Shown here piece by piece: positions 25,547 through 36,522 of a stretch of DNA of 64,000 nt (positions are counted from its first letter, which is position 1; each line of letters opens with the position of its first letter). Below the pieces are notes generated by a model. It was not told the origin of the DNA. It was given only the letters and a program-made list of their open reading frames with translations, and made no database searches. The position numbers and the translations under genes were made by a program. Source of the stretch: Alisma plantago-aquatica (taxonomy: Eukaryota; Streptophyta; Magnoliopsida; Alismatales; Alismataceae); the NCBI GenBank assembly GCA_963693085.1, contig OY856412.1, forward strand, positions 1,129,876,744 to 1,129,940,743. Direction: 5' to 3'.

Positions 25547-26287
25547 CCCCCGCCACCACCTCTACCGCACAAAATGCATGACCTAGATATGGCGGCCATC
25601 TCCACATTAGATGCTCAGGACATTTTTATACTGAACACTATTGTGGATGATGCAAAGGCAGGGGAAGACGTCATCTACCATAACACCAAAACTAAGCGCA
25701 AGATGACACGAGAAGACTTCCGCACCATTCTACGACCTCAGTCCACGATGCCAATGGCAATCCTCCGTGTCCTCCTCGCCAACTGTATAGAGGTGTATAG
25801 AAGTTCTAAGAGGCAGCAGCCAGTTTTCAACGCCTCACCTACCCTGTCTATTGGCCTTTTATACAAAGACATACAAGCAAAATCAATCGAGCGACTGCGT
25901 GCTGGTTTAGAACACCGGGCACGTAATCTTACCGTGCCCTTTCAAGTCTCGGATCATTGGTTATTTATAATTGTCGACACCGAGGCTCGGGACGCCAAGG
26001 TTTATAATTTTTGCGACGCTGAGCTACCCACCGGTATAATAAACTTTGTTGGTGAAGCAGCAGGAGAAGCGAGATGCATACCCTTCCAGCTGCTTAAGTT
26101 AATTTGGGCCGCACGCCCATCTCTCCGCCATGACTGGATCCAGTCCTGGTTCCAAATAATCAACCCTCAAGTTCAAGCTGTCGAGGGATCTGGGGACTGC
26201 ACTTTCTGCACCATACGTCACATCCAAGCGTTGAACCAAGAAATCCCTTTTACTGACCTAGTTGCTGAAGATTTTCACTCCTTGTGA
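25547..26287 (+). pseudogene. Post-pol ORF, part 3: first Ulp1 (C48)-like cysteine protease domain
   Basis: Ulp1/C48 proteases cleave SUMO-type isopeptide bonds with a His-Asp/Asn-Cys triad. Here SDHWLFIIVDTEARDAKVYNF gives the His-Trp and the following acidic/Asn position, and VEGSGDCTFCTIRH gives the Asp-Cys block, about 75 residues later as in the family. An upstream MTREDFRTIL with VLLANCIEVYRS fits the substrate-side helices. The 237-codon stretch from 25574 is open and ends at a TGA (26285), beyond which the frame continues (GRYAMELIYDRR). The triad appears present, with Asn likely replacing Asp. Such domains are known in plant MULE and CACTA transposons; in an Athila env position it is unusual to me. 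Confidence 0.6.
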
Positions 26288-26399
26288 GGGCGTTACGCCA
26301 TGGAGCTCATTTATGATAGAAGGTTCTTCAAGGACCTGACAATGGCACCAGATGACGTCCCTCGTTACCTTTTTTTCAGCTGTCCAACGCCCGCAGAGG

Positions 26400-27260
26400 T
26401 GACCTTTCCGCCAAACTCTAAAAGAGTTGGAGAAATCAAAGGAGCCGGCCTTAGCTACTGAGCAAAGTAAAAGAGACATCGATCCTCTGTCTACCATAGA
26501 ACCAACCTTTCTTGACTTCGATCACAGTGCTTGCAAAGGTCTCTCCGACCTCGAACTACGTCTCATTATGTCGCGGCTTTCAGCCGAGAAGGATGAACTC
26601 ATATTCATGTCTAGTGACATTCTAGTAATGGCAGACACGCTTCGAGAGACTTTACAATTTAAAGAATCCCTCTCTGTAAGCTTAATGGCTTATTATCAGT
26701 TTCTACTCGACCAAAATAACCCCACAACATATATGGCGTCCCCATACATGAAGGATGATCTCCTAAAGCTCAAGAACTTCAGAACAACTGATGCGCTGAT
26801 CTCCCTTCTACAGCACACAATGCCGAAGTTCATCATGCTACCCTTCCTTTATCATGAGCACTGGATGCTCCTGGCAACAAACCTACTAGAAGGAACAACT
26901 ACAATCTATAACAGTTCCGACAGCCAGTACAATCCACGACAGAAGAGCTATGTCGTGACACCAAGGACGCCAACAGAGGTAGTGGCGAAGGAATGCACTG
27001 ACAAATTAATCACCTTTCTAAGTCAGCATACAAGGGCTTACGACAAAGAACATTTTCTTCGCCCTTCCTTCAGCCACAAATGTCCCCAACAAATCCGAGA
27101 ATCAAATGACTACGACTTCCACGTCCTCTACTAGATGTACACCATCATCGTCCTTCAAAGACCAGTAGAAGATATGACTGACGTGGATTACCACGCTCTA
27201 CACGGACAGTTCGCAGCTAATCTACTTCAATCACCAGGGGCAAATTCAGAATTAACTTAG
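26400..27260 (+). pseudogene. Post-pol ORF, part 4: second Ulp1 (C48)-like domain lacking the catalytic Cys
   Basis: After a frameshift near 26420 the frame reads LKELEKSKEPALA and then a second domain of the same design. SVSLMAYYQFLLDQ is the helical entry, LPFLYHEHWMLLATNLLEG gives His-Trp, TIYNSSDS the Asn/Asp site and CPQQIRESNDYDFHVLY the terminal block. Where C48 proteases have Asp-Cys-Gly the sequence has Asp-Phe-His, so the nucleophile is gone. A TAG at 27132 interrupts, but a plausible C terminus continues (TIIVLQRPVEDMTD) to about 27260. The two domains share layout but little sequence: an old duplication or two separate acquisitions. Confidence 0.6.
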
Positions 27261-27328
27261 CCTGCAACCCTTGTCATCGTACTTCTCAACCTATCACTTT
27301 GACACTCTGAGGACAGAGTGAGTGATAA

Positions 27329-27342
27329 GTTAGGGGGGGTAC
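27329..27342 (+). other. Internal polypurine-like tract
   Basis: AAGTTAGGGGGGGT resembles the terminal PPT (TAAGTTAGGAGGGG) but lies 1.1 kb upstream of the LTR. It may be a second plus-strand initiation site or a fossil of an earlier element end. Confidence 0.55.
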
Positions 27343-27888
27343 ATTAGACAAGGGAGAGGTATCATTTCTAAATCCCTCTTTTTCCATTTTCTCCTTTCTC
27401 TGTTTGTACATATTTTCTTTTTTTTTTTAACTTTCTTTTTAAATAATCCTTTTTGAATAAAGTCACCCTCAGTTAACTTTAGAATCGTGTTAGTCCCCCA
27501 AAAGCAAATAGCACTTAGACATATAATGTCGATTTAATAATATCCCTCCACTTTTGATTTTCATGCTTTTGCTTCACTTCTTTATCTGACTCTCTACATG
27601 TCAATTTCAAGGCAAAAATAAGCCAGGCTCTCAAGGATGAGAGGGGCATCAGGCAACTTCCAAATCAAGAAGTTCTGCAAGTGGACCACAAACCAAATAA
27701 GTGCATGTTGAAAAACTCTAAGAACAACTTTCCTCTCTTCAAAATAAAAGAGGCTTGCCCGCCCAAAATAATTTCCCAATTAAAACCCCAAAACCCAAGC
27801 CTGCAAGTCTTTGAATAAAAGCCAGAGAGTCAAATAAAATTATGAGAGTTGTGCCATAAATAAGGATCTATATAAAGAACCGATGAAG

Positions 27889-28053
27889 GTCTCACCCGGC
27901 AGGCACATTCAGCTGCCCTCACAAAGGCAGATGTGTCATGCCCGGTAGTGAAACCCTAAGGTATCTAAATATATGAAAGGCTTATAAAGGACTCACCCGG
28001 CCGGTACATTCAGCTGCCCTCACAAAGGCAGATGTGTCGTACCCGGTAGTGAG
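27889..28053 (+). repeat. Direct repeat pair with internal hairpins in the 3' non-coding region
   Basis: A unit of about 66 bases containing CACCCGG, ACATTCAGCTGCC, GGCAGATGTGTC and CCCGGTAGTGA occurs at about 27889-27953 and 27988-28053. Each copy can pair CTGCC with GGCAG and CCGG with CCGG, giving a small nested stem-loop. Function unknown. Confidence 0.85.
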
Positions 28054-28415
28054 ATCCTAAAAGCATAGACAACCCCTCCCCCACTTAAAGGGGGAGTTTC
28101 ACTTCAAGCCTTTAACCAACCCTCATACCCTCTCTAGCTTCCAATAGGTCCTTCAGAGAGGTATAAAGCTGATTAGAGTCAACAACATGCACAAAATAAA
28201 GGTGGTCCCGATGCGAGCTATGAGATACGGAAGGAACCTGAGACCCAAGAAACTCTCGAAACCTGAAAGAGTCAAGGCAAGCAATAAGACCTGATATGAC
28301 CTTAGGAGAACTCAGGTTAAGAATTGAAGCAAGAGTATGGAAATCCTAACTAAATAAAATCGCCTCACCATTACATGCCTCGGCTCTATCTAACTTGAGG
28401 ACAAGCTAGACTCTA

Positions 28416-28427
28416 AGTTAGGAGGGG
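28416..28427 (+). other. Polypurine tract of the Athila-like element
   Basis: AAGTTAGGAGGGG ends directly at the 3' LTR start TGATAACC (28428). Confidence 0.85.
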
Positions 28428-28613
28428 TGATAACCTCCAATTTTGGATGATTATCTTAGTCTTTTCTTTAGTTTTCCACACTCTTTCTTAAATTAAATTT
28501 TTCCATAATCCCTAAATATTCCCTCTTATTGTAAATATATATTTAGACTAACTTTTCCCCTTTATATTTGTAGAAAAAGACACAAAAAAACCATAAAAGA
28601 CTAAATCAGCCTC

Positions 28614-29204
28614 AAGACCGCATGGACCCAAACGGTCCCAAGACCGCATGAAGCCAATCAGTCCCGAGATCGCATGGAGTCACACAGTCTCAAGACTGCA
28701 TGAAGCCAATCGGTCCCGAGACCGCATGGAGTCACACGGTCTCATGACCGCATGAAGCCAACCAGTCCCGAGACCGCATGAAGTCACACAGTCTCAAAAC
28801 CGCATTAAGCCAACCGGTCCCGAGACCGCATGGAGTCATATCGTCTCAAGACCGCATGAAGCCAACTGGTCCCGAGACCACATGGAGTCAATCGATCCCG
28901 AGTCCGCATGAAGCCAACCAGTCTCGAGACCGCATGGAGTCAACCGGTCCCGAGATCGCATGAAGCCAACCAGTCCCGAGACCACATAGAGTCACACGGT
29001 CCCGAGACCGCATGGAGTCACACGGTCCCGAGACCGCATGAAGCCAAACGGTCTCAACGTCCAAACGATCTTGAGGTCCAAACGGTCTTGAGATCTAAAC
29101 GGTCTTGAGGTCCAAACGGTCTTGAGATCCAAACGGTCTCAAGGTCCAAACGGTCTTGAGATCCAAACGATCTTAAGGTCCAAACGGTCACCAAACCGTT
29201 TGAC
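28614..29204 (+). repeat. U3 tandem arrays of the 3' LTR
   Basis: Counterpart of 13561-14147. Unit number is about the same, with independent point changes in single units (for example GGTC to AGTC), so the array has not been homogenised since insertion. Confidence 0.93.
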
Positions 29205-29217
29205 TTTACTTAAGGCC

Positions 29218-29227
29218 TATAAATAAG
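29218..29227 (+). promoter_or_regulatory. TATA box of the Athila-like 3' LTR
   Basis: TATAAATAAG, identical to 14165-14174. It could read out into the flanking chromovirus pol. Confidence 0.65.
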
Positions 29228-30446
29228 ACCCCAAGGGTCCTCCACCAGGGAGGAAGTTTCAGACGTCCAAAGGCTGCCTCAATCACTCCAGAGCAAATCG
29301 GACTTCGATCCTCCGCCTAGGGGCTGTAGGTCTGAGACCCATACTCCATCTCAAAGCTTCTTTCTCTCTCTCCGCAAAAGAAGGTGGGAAGAGGGAGATC
29401 TCGTCATCGCGCAACTTGTGAAGCTGGGGGATCATTTCTCTCTCTCCAAGAGGTTGACTTTCCTCTCTCCTTTGTGGGGATGATGCTCTCTCTCTCTTCT
29501 TGCCTCCTTCCTTGTCCTAGTTATGAGCGAGTAGTCTCTCTCACTAGGGTGCGGGGAGTAGCCCCACTACCCATGTTTTCATGACATGTAAATGTAATCC
29601 ATAGTTTGTAATATAGAGTTTATATCTTTTCAGTTCAACATCAAACATTTAATGAATGCATGTTGCCTGATCATCAACTTGTGTTATCCTTTATCTTTTA
29701 GTATGAATTGTCTACGTTTTTACTATTAGATCTGAAACTCGTTTGTATGTTAGTTCCTGGTGCATGTATCCACCATGCATCTATTTCAGTATCTAGGAGT
29801 GCCTTTCAAGGAGTGGAGTATACTCACTCCCATTGTTGTACTTTCATGCTATGAAATGGAATCAGTTGACGTGTGAAAGTACAACTTTGGTAAGTCGAGG
29901 AAGACACTTTGAGAAGGGAATGATGCAAAGCAGTTGACCATTCATTCGGGGATGGCTGGCGTTGCATCATTCCCACACTTCTTGTAGTTAGTTCTCCGAA
30001 AGGAAACTAAGTCTACAAAGATACTAACTGACTAAACTCTTTTTGCAGGTTATGTTTTGCTTTGCATGGCTTGATCCATGTGTAGTGGCGGTGAAAAACC
30101 GATCACGCCCTAGTGACTTTTATCATTGTTTAACAACTTAGATTTACTTGCTTTCTTTACTTTACATGTTCTTAGTTAAAACAACAAAAACTAACCTTTC
30201 GATTTAAGTGCCTACTATTAAGCGACTAAGTGAAATTCTAATGTTTTCCATCATGTTGCTTGCAACAATACCGTTGTCCTGAGGATTCGACCCTTAACTA
30301 TACTACAATAAGACTTCCACGTATCTTAGCATATGTGGGTGGAGTTCTATATCTTGTATATGTGAGGATAAACCTAAAGACTTATCATCTTTAGGATTTT
30401 TAGTTGGTGCATGCAATTCCACGTAAGTGGAAGCTCCATCAACTAT

Positions 30447-32870
30447 ATTCTGAATATCAATACTCTTAGGGGACGTGTAAAAACCACGTGTCGTAAAATC
30501 CTCCCGATAGACATCTCTATTGTTGGGAAAGATTTTCCTGTTAACCTTCTCTTACTCGACATGGTTGATTTTGACATCATTGTGGGAATGGACTGGTTGT
30601 CCATTCATCAAGCTCAACTTTTATGCAGAAAGAAGCAATTTGTTCTTTTCCACCCTAACGGTGAACAATTAGTAGTCACAGGATGTCAAAAATACAACAA
30701 TATCCTTATCTCGGCAATGAAGGCCCAGAAACTAATGGACTTTGGATGTAGAGCATTCCTCACGATAGTAGTAACTGCGAAGGAACCCTTATGCATTGAA
30801 TACATATATATCGTAAGAGAATACCCAGACGTCTTCCCCAACAAAATTCCTGGGATCCCTCCAGAAAGAGAAGTGGAGTTTAGCATTGAACTTATGCCTA
30901 GAACGGTCCCCATTTCAAAAGCCCCATATCACATGGCGCCGGTGGAACTGGTAGAACTAAAGAAGCAATTACAAGAACTCCTAGATTTGGGTTTTATTAG
31001 ACCCAGCGTGTCACCTTGGGGTGCACATGTTCTATTTGTCAAGAAGAAAGATGGATCCATGTGAGTGTGCATCGACTATCACATGTTGAACCAGGTCACA
31101 ATCAAGAATCAGTACCCCCTACCGAGAATCGATTACCTTTTCGATCAATTAAAGTCAGCCACCATCTTTTCAAAAATTAATCTTTGCACCGGCTTCCATC
31201 AAATGAAGATCAAGGAGGCAAACATTCTAAAAACTGCTTTCTACACTCGATATGGGCACTTTGAGTATCTTGTTATGCCTTTTGACCTGACTAATGGCCC
31301 TGCTAATTTCATGGACCTCATGAATAGGGTCTTCAAACCTCACTTAGATTCTTTTGTTATGGTTTTCATCGATGATGTCCTCATATACTCTAAGACATCC
31401 GAGCAACACCAGGAACATTTGAGGATCGTGTTGAACACACTTAGGGAACATCAACTATTTGCAAAATTCTCTAAGTGTGAATTCTACCTCTCTGAAGTAA
31501 TGTTTTGGGGCATGTAATTTATGCGGGTCATATAGATATGGACCCTACAAAAGATGAAGCTATTCAAAAGTGGCAAGTGCCTCACAATCCTTCTGAGACT
31601 TAGAGCTTCCTACGTCTGGTGGGATACTATCGACGATTCAGTCTGAACTTCTCTACAATTTCCCTCCCTATGACCAAGCTGACTAGAAAGGATGCAAAAT
31701 TTGTATGGACACTAGAGTGTGAAGCAAGTTTCCAAAAGCTAAAGCAGTGCCTCACCTCCACTCCAGTCTTGACCTTACCCATTGAAGGTAAGAATTATGA
31801 AGTCTTCACTAATGCCTCCCGACATGGTCTAGGTTGTGTCCTTATGCAAGATAAACATATGATAGCATATGGTTCACGTCAACTAAAGCCAAACAAGGCA
31901 AACTACCCCACCCACGACCTTGAACTCGCATCTATTGTCTATGCTTTAAAATTTTGGAGGCACTATCTCTATGGAGAACAATTTCTAATTTTCTCTGATC
32001 ACAAGAGCCTCAAGTACCTGCTCACACAAAAAGATTTAAATCTTCAACAAAGTCGATGGGTAGAGTACCTGAATGACTACAATTTCACAATCTCTTATCA
32101 CCCTAGGAAGGCCAACGTAGTCGTAGATGCCTTAAGTAGGAAGAAAGTTGCAACTTATGTGGTCATGAGGCTGACTGAGTGGAAAATTCTGAGTACACTT
32201 GAAGAATGGAAACCTGAGAGAATCTCTAAAATACAAGTCAAAATGGCTAGTCTCTCAATCACTCCTAGTTGGATGTCTGAAATCATAGAATCCCAAAAGA
32301 CCAGTCCTGAGTTAGAAGAGGTCATGAAACTGGTAGAGAAGCCTCAGACAGAGATGCAGATTGGCTTAGATGGAGCTATTCATTTTTGTCAATGATTTTG
32401 GGTTCCAAATGTTGTTGACTTAAGGGAGAATGTTTTGAAAGAAGCCCACTATTCCAAATATACCATTCACCCTAGAACAACAAAGATGTATAAGAACCTC
32501 CAATATTCATTCTGGTGGAAGAACATGAAAAATGACATAGCTGAATTTGTTTCTAGATGTCTGATGTGCCAATAGGTAAAGATAGAACATCAAAGACCCG
32601 GTGGCCTCCTACAACCCCTTGAAATCACTGAATGGAAGTGGGATAAGATTACAATGAATTTCGTTACTGGATTTCCAACAACAAAGCAAGGATATGATGC
32701 AGTTTGGGTCATCATTGACTGACTCATGAAGTCAGCTCATTTCTTACCCTTCAAGACTACAATGAATGTATCTTCCATGGTTGAGTTATATATTCAAGAG
32801 ATAGTTCACTTTCATGGGATTCCAAAGACAATTGTTTCTGATCGGGATCCAAAATTCACTTCTAGACTCT
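30447..32870 (+). pseudogene. Chromovirus pol: rest of protease, RT, RNase H, first half of integrase
   Basis: The protease end shows FDIIVGMDWL. RT (about 30840-31560) has [27 protein letters not shown] and [11 protein letters not shown]. RNase H (about 31620-32160) has [16 protein letters not shown] and [12 protein letters not shown]. Integrase then has the zinc-binder end [18 protein letters not shown] and SDRDPKFTSRL, where the LINE enters. A TGA at 31062 sits at an Arg position (CGA to TGA). A frameshift follows FWGM (31515), and further stops lie at 32393, 32574 and 32719. Three catalytic aspartates are Asn: RT motif A (31179), RNase H (31811) and the first integrase Asp (32657). The element is dead. 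Confidence 0.93.
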
Positions 32871-32886
32871 AGAAATAGATTCATGA
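32871..32886. repeat. LINE target site duplication, left copy (16 bp)
   Basis: AGAAATAGATTCATGA here is repeated exactly at 40413-40428 after the LINE poly(A). The first A may belong to the tail, so the duplication is 15-16 bp. Confidence 0.95.
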
Positions 32887-33734
32887 TATGGCATCTTTAT
32901 CTCGAGTCTAAGTCTTTGATCCGGGGTGGTAACGGTAAATTAGAGGGAGAAAGCTCCAACTTCTCTCTAGATTTCTCCATCCGGTTCGTCATCTTCCTAG
33001 GTCGGTCTCGCCCCTCCCCGACGAGCTCCTGCAGCCGCTTGCTCCATCTTCTTAGCGACGGAGAAGTACATCCTTCCGCTTTCTCGGGTATTAGCTTCTA
33101 CCAATTCAGGTTCCAAAGCATTTACCCTTCTAGGGGCTTTTATTCCTTCTCTCCCGATGAGTTCTTTCTGCCTCCTACTCCTTCGTGACAACGACAGCAA
33201 AATCCATCTTCCTCTCTTTGGGTATCAGCTTCTCCCACACCAGGGTCATAAGAGAATCATGTCCCAGGTATCTATTTCCCCCGTTCTTCTCCTCTTTATA
33301 GGTTGTTGGTACCATCTCCTTGATCGGTTTCAGTGCTTGTTAAATATTTGAACATGCAACATCTGGATTAAGCAACATCAGTGTCTCTGTCCTTCTCAGT
33401 CTTAAGCTCTCAGGCTTCGCCGTTCAAGTTCCATCACCCCCGACCCTCTCTCTACTCTTGGAGGCGAAAACCCACTCCTTTCTTTAGACCCCTTCAAAAC
33501 CAGTGTGCATTAAATTCTGAGATTATCCGCATCTGTTGCATCTCACCTCGTGGTTTCCCAAACGGCCCTAGAAGCATGCAAAAAACATCTCATTGATTAC
33601 CCCTTTCGACCCTTTCCATTCTCTCTGTCGGCTACAAACCCTTCCCTAGATTTTGCTGGCTACCAGATCAAATCAGCATTACTTTTGTCCCAATTATCTG
33701 CAATAAAAGCCCCAACAAACGATCAGATTACAAC
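32887..33734 (+). other. LINE 5' non-coding region
   Basis: About 850 bases, pyrimidine-rich, with short open frames but no recognisable protein. LINE promoters are normally internal to this part; no TATA element is evident. Confidence 0.6.
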
Positions 33735-36464
33735 ATGAGAACAGGAGGCGTCCTCACCCTCGCCTCATGCACAAAAATACCGTGCATGCATAAATCAGGC
33801 AAGATATCTACCTTCCGCCGTGCTTTGCAGAAGCATAAACACTCGGTGCCCAGCAACATCACAAAAACCCCAACATCTCTGAACAACATGAACTCCCGCT
33901 TTCCCTTCATCAAAATCCATCTCGCCGACCCTTCTTTCTCATCAAGCATCCCTCTGCCAAGAGCTTGGTTCTACCACAAATATGACGTTTCTCCTGGCAT
34001 CAGTATGATTAATATCGGGCATTGCTCTTTCCAGGTCTAGATTTCATGCTTTATCCCCTCAGAAACAACCTGGGGCAAAAAAAACCCCTCCCTCCTCATC
34101 TCGGAAGGCTGGAGTGAAATGCACAAGGAACTGAACCTTCAACCAGAGTGGTCGATGTTCCTTCAACCGTTCTAAGATCACACCTTCCGTGCGTGGGTTC
34201 GGGATTTCGACCAAGAAACTTCCCCAACACTTGCCTACCTCTATAAAAGATATGATCAAGATAGTTCATCATCCTCCAACTCCGCGGACCAACTCTTTGT
34301 CAGAGCCGAACATCAACCCCCTATGGGAGCAAAATCCTGGCCCATCTCCATCTCTTCAGGGTTAGAGGATGAATATGACGATGTCACATCTCCCCGGGTC
34401 CAACAACACTGTTCCATCGCTGAAAGGTATAAGCTTTTTCCTACTCCATATTTTAAAGGTAAAAATTACAAACCAAAACTATCGTCCTTATACAAAACCC
34501 TCCTTCCCAAATCTCCCCCGTTTGGGGACATCATCCCTAAGGACAATATTCACCTAAACCTCTATTTTCCCATCCCGGGCCATGCTAAATCTTCCCTTCT
34601 CATAAATGACACTCTAGAAAAATCCCCCACCGCCCAAAACTAGACTGCGGTCCCCCCAAAAAGACCTTTTCGAGCCCTTTTCTGCTCTCTCTGCCACTAA
34701 AACAACCACTCTTCTTCCAGATGTTACTCTCGACGCTCTTGCTTCGGCTGCGGTCGCCTAGGGCACATAAAAAGGTTTTACAAGGCCCATTTTCACCCTA
34801 ACAGGGACAAATACCAGCCAAAACTCCACTCCTCCTACATGCACTCTCGCTCGACTCATTTCTCTCCTTTCCAAAGAAGTTCTGCTGCCCCAAAAAGGCA
34901 TTCTTCTGACTCCTGGCAAAACGTTGCGCCCACCCATCATCATTACCTTTCAAAAAACCGTTTTGCATGTCTCGCAAATCTCCCACCCGAACATGCAGAA
35001 GTAACCATCCCTTGTCGCACGATCTCAAACACCCGAATCCCTCCTATATCAAAATCTTTTCACTCGCCTAGAAACCTTGCCAAACACTGCACACAACGAA
35101 AAAACCCTCCTCTAAAAAATCTATCTGCAAAAACCTTCAGTGAAAACCATCCTTCCTCCTTACCAACCATGAAGGTTCCTGATCACCTAGAATATGCCAT
35201 TGCCCTGGATCTCCCTGCAAACTCTATGCGCTTACTCAAAGTCTTCTCTCTTAGAAGCATCCTAGTATTAGTAGAAAATAACTTGGACAACAACCCAATC
35301 AACGTCCTAGACATCACTAGATCTTTGGATCTTCTTCTTCCTGGCCATACTATCATCAAACCTAAAATCTTCTCGCCCACCCAACTTATTTACACTGTCC
35401 CTGAAGGAACGAAGATAAACCATATTTTCAACCAAGTGCTCACCATTCCTTGTGGTTCAAGCTTTATCATGGCGAGATTATCTAAATGGCCAGTTGACTC
35501 TGGTTCTTTCCCTGCCCCAGCAGGCGGCTTAGACTAGGTAGCCATTTCAAATCTTCCTCCCCATCTGTGGGAGATTGAGATTTTTAGAGGCATTGCTTTC
35601 TATCGGGGCTACGCTCCAATACATTAGCCCAGAAACACTTCACCCCACTCAATACATCAAAGCTTATTGCCTCTTCTCTATCAAAGCCTCCATCTCCCTA
35701 CCGCCATCCATCAACATTAGAATTGGTGAATCCATATATCATCTAAAGCTTGCTGCTGAACACCCTACAATAAACAGCACAGCCTTCTCTGATCTTACCT
35801 CTCATCCACCATCCTGGTTTAGCCCAAAGAAAGACAAAAACCCTATCTCGCATTCCAGAGCTCCACCTGACAGAAAGCACGTCTGGATTAGGGAAACCTC
35901 AACCCATACCGATAACTCCTATCACCTCCCAAATAAGAAAAGAACCAGATCTCCAGAGCCCCCTCTCCCTACAATCTATATCAAACCTAGAAGCAACACT
36001 CTCCCATCACCTTCTTCTTCAAAGGAAAGTTGGCATTCACCAAACAAAAACAATCAAACAACTTTGTTTCAAGACTCATCTCAGCACAAAAATGAAAACT
36101 CTCTGCAAAGTTCAGAACAGGAGAGCCCTCAGCAGAAGCCAAACTCCAGCTACCTTCAAAATATCCTACAGACAAATCAATTCGACTCCAAAGGCTCCAG
36201 CATCATAAACAGACCAAAGAAAGGTAACTCCCCTCATTTCTCTTTTAGTTATGTTCCCTATGTGCCTACTTTTTCTACAACTCCATCTTCTAAAAAACAA
36301 ATAAAGATCTCGATACAATAGAAGATCTAGCTTCTTGGTCAAACATAAAAAGTTTCACATCTTTTGCAAATAAGATAGGCATTCACATTGAAGAGGATGA
36401 TGACACACAAAATGTTCTTCACAACCTTGAATCCTTCATGGGTTGGTCGAAGAGAAGGTGTTAA
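33735..36464 (+). pseudogene. LINE ORF1 (RNA-binding protein, broken)
   Basis: The ATG at 33735 opens a frame traceable to a stop at 36462. Landmarks: GWSEMHKELNLQPEW, then a CCHC-type knuckle CFGCGRLGHIKRFY (about 34740-34780; last Cys is Tyr), a segment TVPEGTKINHIFNQVLT, the VAISNLPPHLWEIEIF motif typical of DUF4283-like LINE ORF1 proteins, and a basic Ser/Pro-rich tail. In-frame stops at 34038, about 34173, 34641, 34698 and 35535; four of the five fit Gln-to-stop changes. A frameshift near 35575 and a return near 36315 displace the tail. The protein would package LINE RNA. Confidence 0.75.
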
Positions 36465-36522
36465 CAGGCTAGCACCTTATCTGTGTCTTTCTTGTTATTA
36501 TCTTTTTATAATTTCCTTCGTC

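Larger units (their letters stand above)
27261..28427 (+). other. 3' non-coding region of the Athila-like element
   Basis: About 1.2 kb without a gene. It starts near a GAGGACAGAGTGAGTGATAAG segment and a G7 tract, contains a pair of direct repeats (27889-28053), and ends in the polypurine tract before the 3' LTR. Long 3' non-coding regions are usual in Athila elements. Confidence 0.8.
13374..30441 (+). mobile_element. Athila-like Ty3/gypsy element, 17.1 kb, complete with LTRs
   Basis: Two LTRs (13374-15390 and 28428-30441), each TG...CA, are flanked by ACTAT. The order is tRNA-Asp primer site, gag, protease, RT, RNase H, integrase, then about 6 kb of further sequence with its own apparent promoter and a multi-domain reading frame in the env position, then a polypurine tract. 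The gag, the CEACHASDHPTLSC zinc motif, the DLGAS protease site and the FMDDFSV RT motif are hallmarks of the Athila lineage. The LTRs look very similar (about four differences in the first 125 bases), so the insertion is younger than its chromovirus host, yet the coding regions carry many stops. At 17 kb it is large even for this group. Confidence 0.95.
28428..30441 (+). repeat. Athila-like 3' LTR (2.0 kb)
   Basis: Near-identical partner of 13374-15390, with the same 26-bp and 17-bp arrays (about 28614-29204), the TATA box (29218-29227) and the terminal AAGCTCCATCA followed by ACTAT (30442-30446). Confidence 0.97.

Noticed and set aside
33157..33596. Short frames in the LINE 5' region as genes
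   Set aside because: Pyrimidine-rich low-complexity sequence in a known LINE leader. No domain.
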